From an uncultured Actinoplanes sp. (GTDB lineage Bacteria > Actinomycetota > Actinomycetes > Mycobacteriales > Micromonosporaceae): a stretch of DNA of 11,423 nt. The notes beneath the pieces are model-generated. The model made no database searches. It was not told the origin of the DNA and saw only the letters and a list, made by a program, of their open reading frames with translations. Within the stretch, counting starts at the first letter, position 1. Each line of letters starts with the position of its first letter. Shown here one piece after another: positions 7,076 to 11,423 of this stretch. Made by a program: the position numbers and the translations under genes. The stretch spans positions 1 through 11,423 of the forward strand of contig NZ_CAKUCL010000241.1 in the NCBI RefSeq assembly GCF_934643405.1, read 5' to 3'.

Positions 7076-7114
7076 GGAAAGTTACGACCAGCTGTCAGCT
7101 AGGCGACACTTTCC
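7076..7114. promoter_or_regulatory. 39-bp dyad upstream of the pelF-like gene, operator candidate
   Basis: The sequence is symmetric about T7095. Outer arms GGAAAGT (7076-7082) and ACTTTCC (7108-7114) are perfect complements. Inner arms CCAGCTG (7088-7094) and CAGCTAG (7096-7102) match at 6 of 7, giving 15 of 19 paired positions. It ends 23 bp before GTG 7052. It could bind a dimeric regulator or form a hairpin in the leader. No convincing -35/-10 pair is visible, so the promoter position is not known. Confidence 0.45.
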
Positions 7115-7226
7115 AGCCCCTTTGCCCCATTTTGCCGCCCGTTAAGTCCGTAAAGTGCCTTTTCACTGCTTCCGCTTCGACCCATCGCCCGGAAGCAATC
7201 CGATGGACCGCCCCGTCGCGGGAAGA

Positions 7227-7702
7227 GGCGCCGGTCGGGACGCCGGTGGCTCTCCCGGCGCGCCGGCAGCCCCGTGCCGGGCGTCCACCCTTACCGGCCA
7301 CCTCCCCTCGCCGCGCCGGTGCGGACGAGTGAGGATGCGGCTGGCGTTTTTCCCTGCGTCGGCAGCCCCGTGCCGGCGTCCCCACGGCCGGTGCGGGTCC
7401 AGTGGGGTAGTGGTGCCGGTCTCCCCGCCGCTGGTGCGGACGAGTCGAGATGCGCGTGGTTTCCTCCGTGCGCCGACCGCTCGTGCCGGTGTCCCCACGG
7501 CCGGTGCGGGCATAGTTGGGTGGCTTTCTCCGCGTGCTGGTCGCTCGTGCGGGTGTCGCCACGGCCGGTGCGGGCCCAGTTGGGTGGCTTTCCCCGTGCG
7601 CCGGTCGCTCGTGCGGGCGTCCTCCCGGCCGGTGCGGGCCCATTTGCATGGCTTCCTCCGCGCGCCGGTCGCTCCTGCCGGCGTCCTCACGGCCGGTGCG
7701 GA
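7227..7702. repeat. Imperfect tandem array, 64-bp core unit
   Basis: Units start with a variant of ACGGCCGGTGCGGG, at about 7227, 7312, 7384, 7427, 7497, 7561, 7625 and 7689. The last three full units (7497-7560, 7561-7624, 7625-7688) are each exactly 64 bp and similar over their whole length. Earlier units are diverged and of 85, 72, 43 and 70 bp; the last is only a start. Each core unit can fold by pairing CCGGTGC near its start with GCGCCGG or GTGCTGG about 25 bases on. The period is not a multiple of three, so the array is unlikely to be protein-coding. Confidence 0.8.
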
Positions 7703-7956
7703 CGCGTCGGGGGAGTGCGGCCCCCTTGGGTCGGCGCGGCTTTCCATGATCGGGACACAAACCCCGGGCAGGGCCTGCGCCGGCGGAGCGGTGATGCCTC
7801 CGGTGCCCGCTGCCGTACCCACGGCGTCGGAGCGGTCGCATGAGTGCGGCGGCTGTGTGGGCGGCGCCAGTTCCCGCACGCTGAGTGAGCGGGGCGGTTA
7901 CTGAGGAGCGCGGCCGGTGGGCAGCGTAGATCACCACGCGAGCGGTAGAGGGCGCG

Positions 7957-7973
7957 ATTTCAGAAGCTGAAAT
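7957..7973. repeat. AT-rich palindrome
   Basis: ATTTCAG (7957-7963) and CTGAAAT (7967-7973) are perfect complements around AAG. Such an AT-rich dyad stands out in this GC-rich DNA and has the size of a dimeric regulator site, but no gene start is clearly linked to it. Confidence 0.4.
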
Positions 7974-8550
7974 GAGAGGACTTGTGGGACGAAACGGCGG
8001 TGATCGGAAGCGGCGCAACTCACTGCCCACTCCGGGCGGCGGCGCGGGGCAGCCGGTGGGAATGATCTCTGTTGGCGGGGGTGCGGGCGGGGCGGCCACG
8101 GCCGTACGGGAAAGATCGACTAGCTGCGGAAACAAGGGCCAGAGCAGGGGTTGAGTGACGCGGATGACGTGTGCCGGTGCGTGGCCTTGGCCACTCTCGG
8201 AACCGAAATCGCGGCTGCGCCGGGCCGGGACCCGCAGGAAGAAAAGCCATGTCACCCTGGCGGATGACGAATGTTAGGTCGTCCGGGACTGTGTTTCGTG
8301 TCATGATTCACTGGCTCTGGAACCGCCGTGCGCTGCCGCAGCGCTTGACGCAGCGTGCGTATCGGCGGACTATGGAGAAGTCGCCAGTCGCGCCCACTCA
8401 TGCCCGGTTGCAGGCCGAGTGTGAGAGATCTGCACCTTAAGAACCTTTCCGAGGGTGCACGATTCTGTGCTCATGCGTGCCCATGAGGACGGTTCTGCGG
8501 TGCAGCCTGGGCGCGCGTCGGCCGGCCTCTCCGGCAACGCTTTCACAAGA

Positions 8551-8565
8551 AGAAGCAGTGCTTCT
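8551..8565. promoter_or_regulatory. Palindrome next to the ribosome-binding site
   Basis: AGAAGCA and TGCTTCT are perfect complements around one G. The element ends one base before AAGGAG (8567-8572) of the small coiled-coil gene. It could be an operator or an RNA hairpin (six-base stem, AGT loop) that affects initiation. Confidence 0.4.
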
Positions 8566-8577
8566 CAAGGAGTCACC

Positions 8578-8772
8578 ATGGCGAAGGCCCTCTTTGGCCA
8601 CGTAGGTGCGGCGCCCGACCGGCGCCTGCTCGACGAGGTCACCCGACTGCGTTCCAGGGTGCAGGCTCTGGAGTTCGAGGTCACCCGCCTCCGGGCGGAG
8701 AATGATCGTCTCGCGGCGGCCGCCGCGGAGGCAGACGACATTCTGCGGCTGACCGAGCCGGCGCTGACCTGA
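8578..8772 (+). CDS. Small coiled-coil protein
   Basis: The 64-residue product begins MAKALFGHVGAAPDRRLLDE, followed by a heptad-like helix rich in Leu, Arg and Glu (about residues 17-50: LLDEVTRLRSRVQALEFEV, then TRLRAENDRLAAAAAEA). It should form a short parallel coiled coil. Small actinobacterial proteins with a similar MAKALLGHVG-type start exist in my memory as conserved hypotheticals, so I give no symbol. ATG 8578 follows AAGGAG (8567-8572) with five bases between, and coding shows the expected GC bias. It is a single-gene unit with its own terminator, upstream of smc but not cotranscribed with it by the look of the sequence. Function is unknown; a structural or cell-division-related role would be speculation. 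Confidence 0.85.
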   Translation: MAKALFGHVGAAPDRRLLDEVTRLRSRVQALEFEVTRLRAENDRLAAAAAEADDILRLTEPALT

Positions 8773-8835
8773 GTTCCGCCGGGGCGCCGTGACCCGGCGT
8801 TCCGATCCCCTCAGCACCACAACGCAACGTAACCC

Positions 8836-8870
8836 GCGCGCCTCCACCTCGTGGCGGCGCGCATCTTTTT
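8836..8870 (+). terminator. Intrinsic terminator of the coiled-coil gene
   Basis: GCGCGCC (8836-8842) pairs with GGCGCGC (8856-8862), and after one T-C mismatch CCAC pairs with GTGG around a CTC loop. TCTTTTT follows (8864-8870). This is a strong rho-independent terminator 63 bp after the stop, separating the small gene from smc. Confidence 0.88.
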
Positions 8871-9025
8871 GTCCGAAATTCTCCTCGGAATCCCGACCCT
8901 AGCGCGGCGTGTGCGGCCTCGGACATCAACGACGGGTAGCCTGCACCCCAGTACTGCGAACTGGACGTGCCGGTCGACCCGCGGGTGTGGATCGCCGCCG
9001 CGTCACTGCCGACCCCCGGAGATCC

Positions 9026-11423
9026 GTGCACCTCAAGAGCCTGACGGTCAAGGGCTTCAAGTCCTTCGCCTCCGCTACGACGCTGCGGCTGGAGCCGGGC
9101 ATCACCTGCGTGGTGGGCCCGAACGGCTCCGGCAAGTCGAACGTCGTCGACGCCATCGCCTGGGTTCTCGGCGAGCAGGGGGCCAAGGCCCTGCGCGGCG
9201 GCAAGATGGAGGACGTCATCTTCGCCGGCACGGCGGGCCGGGCGCCGCTCGGCCGGGCCGAGGTGACGCTGACGATCGACAACAACGACGGCGCCCTGCC
9301 GATCGAGTACACCGAGGTGTCGATCACCCGGCGCATGTTCCGCGACGGCGCGAGCGAGTACGAGATCAACGGCAACGCGTGCCGGCTGCTCGACATCCAG
9401 GAGCTGCTGAGCGACTCCGGCATCGGCCGCGAGATGCACATCATCGTCGGCCAGGGCCGGCTGGACGCGATGCTGCACGCCAAGCCGGAGGACCGCCGCG
9501 CCTTCATCGAAGAGGCCGCCGGTGTCCTGAAGCACCGCAAGCGCAAGGAAAAGGCGATCCGCAAGCTGGACGCCATGCAGGTGAACCTGAACCGGCTCAC
9601 CGACCTCACCGCGGAACTGCGCCGCCAGCTCAAGCCGCTGGGCAAGCAGGCCGAGGTGGCCCGGCGCGCGGCCGGCATCCAGGCCGACCTGCGCGACGCC
9701 CGGCTCCGGCTGCTCGCCGACGACCTGCACACCCTGCGCACCACGCTGGACAAGGAGATCGCCGACGAGTCGGCGATGCGGGAGCGCCGCGGGCAGGTCG
9801 AGGAGGAGAACCGCGAGGTGCAGCGCCGCCTCGCCGACCTGGAGTTCGAGCACGCCGAGGACGCGCCGCTGCTGCAGGCCGCGCAGGACACCTGGTACAA
9901 GCTGTCCGCCCTGCAGGAGCGCTTCCGGTCCACCGAGCAACTGGCCGGCGAGCGCCACCGGCACCTGTCCTCCGCGCCGGACGACGAGCGCCCCGGCCGC
10001 GACCCCGACCAGCTGGTCGCCGAGGCCGAGCGGGTGCGCGAGCAGGAGGAGGAGCTGCGCGAGGCGCTGGTCGAGGACCAGATGCGCCTGGCCGAGGCGG
10101 TCGAGTCGCGGCAGGACCTGGAACGTCAGCTGGCCGCGGCCGAGGGCGCGCTGCGTTCGGCGGCGAAGGCGATCGCCGACCGGCGTGAGGGCCTGGCCAA
10201 GCTGACCGGCAACGTGAACGCGGCCCGCGCCCGCACCGAGGGCGCGTCCGAGGAGATCGAGCGGCTCGCCGCCGCGCACACCGACGCGCTGATGCGGGCC
10301 GAGGCGGCCCAGGCCGAGGTCGACGCGGTGTCCGCCGAGTCGTCCGAAGCCGACCGGGACAATGTCGAGCTGGACGCGCGGCACGCCGAGGCGGTGGCCG
10401 AGCACGACCGGGCCGCCGCGGTGGTGCGCGAGCTGTCCGACGCCGAGCGTGCCGCCGAGAAGGACGCGGCCAGCTGGAAGGCCCGCGAGGAGGCGCTCGG
10501 CCTGGGCCTGAAGCGCAAGGACGGGGCCGGCGCGCTGCTCGCCAAGGCCGGCGAGGTGCCGGGCCTGCTGGGCAGCCTGGCCTCGATGCTCACCGTGCGG
10601 CCCGGCCACGAGGCGGCGCTGGCTGCCGCGCTGGGCACGCTCGCCGACGCGGTCGCCCTCTCCGGGGTGGACGAGGCGGTCGAGGCGATGCGCACCCTCA
10701 AGATCGCCGATGCCGGGTCGGCCGCGCTGCTGGTGGCCTCGCCCGCCGCGCCCGGCATGCAGGGCTCGCTGGACAGCCTGCGCCCGTCGCTTCCGGACGG
10801 CGTGTCCTGGGCGCCGGACGTGGTCGGCTGCCCGGACCACCTGCGGCCCGCGCTCAACCGGGTGCTGCGCGACTTCGTGCTGGTGGACGACCTGGCCGCG
10901 GCCGCCAAGCTGATCGCGGTGAACCCGGAGCTGCGCGCGGTCACCAGCGACGGCGACGTCCTCGGGGCGTACGCGGCGTCGGGTGGCTCCGGCAAGCAGA
11001 CGAGCTACATCGAGGTGCAGGCGGCGGTCGACGAGGCGAAGGCTCAGCGCGCCGCCGCCGAGAAGTCGATCGCCGAGCTCAAGGAGCAGCTGGTCACCGC
11101 CCGGGCCGAGGTCGCCGAGCGCAAGGAGGCCGTGAACGTCGCGGCCGCCGCGAAGCGGGCGGCCGAGGGTGAGCGCAACGCCGCCGCCCGCCGCCTTGCC
11201 GAGCTGGGTGCCGCGGCCCGGTCCGCGAAGGCCGAGACCGACCGGCTCGGCGCGGCCCGGCAGAAGGCCGAGGGCGCCCGAGAGGCCGACCTGATGCGCC
11301 TCGCCGAGCTGGAGGAGCGGCTGCGGCTGGCCGAGGACACCCCGATCGACGAGGAACCGTCCACCGACGAGCGTGATCGTCTCGCGGCCCTGGTGCCGCA
11401 GGCCCGGCAGAACGAGATGGAGG
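9026..11423 (+). CDS. smc: Chromosome segregation protein SMC, 3' end outside the window
   Basis: SMC is the ATPase of the SMC-ScpAB condensin that compacts and helps segregate the chromosome. The frame is open from GTG 9026 to the window end (799 complete codons); I read it through to the hinge without a stop. GGAG (9018-9021) lies four bases before the GTG. The N-terminus MHLKSLTVKGFKSFA is the classic SMC opening, with Walker A GPNGSGKSN at 31-39 and ALRGGKMEDVIFAGT at 55-69. GQGRLDAMLHAKPEDRRAFI and EEAAGVLKHRKRKEKA follow at about 141-176. A long Glu/Arg/Ala-rich coiled coil runs to about 505, the hinge from about 510 (VPGLLGSLASMLTV) to about 660, and then the returning coil begins. The Walker B/signature half lies outside. 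A possible -10 (TAGCCT, 8937-8942) precedes it, without a clear -35. Confidence 0.97.
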   Translation, partial: MHLKSLTVKGFKSFASATTLRLEPGITCVVGPNGSGKSNVVDAIAWVLGEQGAKALRGGKMEDVIFAGTAGRAPLGRAEVTLTIDNNDGALPIEYTEVSITRRMFRDGASEYEINGNACRLLDIQELLSDSGIGREMHIIVGQGRLDAMLHAKPEDRRAFIEEAAGVLKHRKRKEKAIRKLDAMQVNLNRLTDLTAELRRQLKPLGKQAEVARRAAGIQADLRDARLRLLADDLHTLRTTLDKEIADESAMRERRGQVEEENREVQRRLADLEFEHAEDAPLLQAAQDTWYKLSALQERFRSTEQLAGERHRHLSSAPDDERPGRDPDQLVAEAERVREQEEELREALVEDQMRLAEAVESRQDLERQLAAAEGALRSAAKAIADRREGLAKLTGNVNAARARTEGASEEIERLAAAHTDALMRAEAAQAEVDAVSAESSEADRDNVELDARHAEAVAEHDRAAAVVRELSDAERAAEKDAASWKAREEALGLGLKRKDGAGALLAKAGEVPGLLGSLASMLTVRPGHEAALAAALGTLADAVALSGVDEAVEAMRTLKIADAGSAALLVASPAAPGMQGSLDSLRPSLPDGVSWAPDVVGCPDHLRPALNRVLRDFVLVDDLAAAAKLIAVNPELRAVTSDGDVLGAYAASGGSGKQTSYIEVQAAVDEAKAQRAAAEKSIAELKEQLVTARAEVAERKEAVNVAAAAKRAAEGERNAAARRLAELGAAARSAKAETDRLGAARQKAEGAREADLMRLAELEERLRLAEDTPIDEEPSTDERDRLAALVPQARQNEME

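Larger units (their letters stand above)
7703..8577. other. Intergenic stretch without a convincing gene
   Basis: Open frames here are short, lack the third-position GC bias of the flanking genes and match nothing I recognise. I see no tRNA or known riboswitch. The stretch holds small inverted repeats: 7957-7973, 8330-8344 (GCGCTGC-C-GCAGCGC), 8521-8535 (GCCGG-CCTCT-CCGGC) and 8551-8565. CTGCACC (8430-8436) could pair with either GGTGCA (8454-8459) or GGTGCAG (8499-8505), which would be in a long leader of the next gene if transcription starts upstream. No promoter is clear. Confidence 0.5.

Noticed and set aside
7497..7702. CRISPR array
   Set aside because: The repeated units abut directly and vary along their whole length; there are no short identical repeats separated by unique spacers and no cas genes.
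7984..8154. Possible small gene from GTG 7984 after GAGAGGA
   Set aside because: The 57-codon product is Gly/Arg-rich and low in complexity, the third codon positions are mixed, and no family is recognisable.
7095..8255. Long open frames on both strands across the repeat region (also about 7155-7904 +)
   Set aside because: They translate the tandem repeats, whose 64-bp period changes frame each unit, lack a Shine-Dalgarno and family motifs, and are rich in Arg/Pro/Gly on either strand as expected for non-coding GC-rich DNA.
8330..8344. GCGCTGC-C-GCAGCGC palindrome as a terminator or operator
   Set aside because: No T-tract follows and no gene end is nearby; such short GC palindromes are frequent by chance at this GC content.
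8171..8440. 89-codon open frame on the + strand
   Set aside because: No Shine-Dalgarno, no codon bias like the neighbours, and no recognisable motif.
8681..10840. Long minus-strand open frame opposite smc
   Set aside because: It is the antisense shadow of the GC-biased smc codons and of the small coiled-coil gene's end.

Overview
The window is GC-rich DNA with strongly GC-biased third codon positions and frequent GTG starts. The gene order (plsX, rnc, mutM, then smc) points to an actinobacterium. A member of Micromonosporaceae, such as an Actinoplanes-like genus, is my best inference, but no marker here proves the genus.

Left part (1-3727, + strand): a tightly packed operon. It holds the 3' part of plsX (phospholipid synthesis), rnc (RNase III, 8-bp overlap with plsX), a polytopic PIG-V/GT76-like mannosyltransferase (4-bp GTGA overlap with rnc), and mutM/fpg (formamidopyrimidine-DNA glycosylase, 22 bp downstream with a good Shine-Dalgarno). 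No terminator follows mutM. Its last 47 bp overlap the 3' end of an opposing gene.

Middle part (3681-7114, - strand): a three-gene unit transcribed toward mutM. It holds a PelF-like GT4 glycosyltransferase, a polytopic membrane protein in the position and style of PelG (ATGA overlap), and a short spherulin-4/GH135-like protein. Together they look like a minimal, diverged Pel-type exopolysaccharide cassette: a synthase-type transferase, a membrane export or assembly partner, and a glycan-hydrolase-fold protein. The membrane gene and the hydrolase-like gene are joined by a 29-bp tandem duplication of a ribosome-binding-site/GTG module, which creates a 10-codon mini-ORF with GTGA overlaps at both ends. 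A 39-bp dyad lies just upstream of the pelF-like start.

Intergenic part (7115-8577): about 1.46 kb with no convincing gene. It contains an imperfect tandem array with a core of three 64-bp units (about 7227-7702), an AT-rich palindrome, and several alternative hairpin-forming segments.

Right part (8578-11423, + strand): a 64-residue coiled-coil protein gene with a palindrome directly before its ribosome-binding site and a strong intrinsic terminator after it. Then comes smc, the chromosome condensation ATPase, open to the window end (head domain, first coiled coil, hinge and the start of the returning coil).
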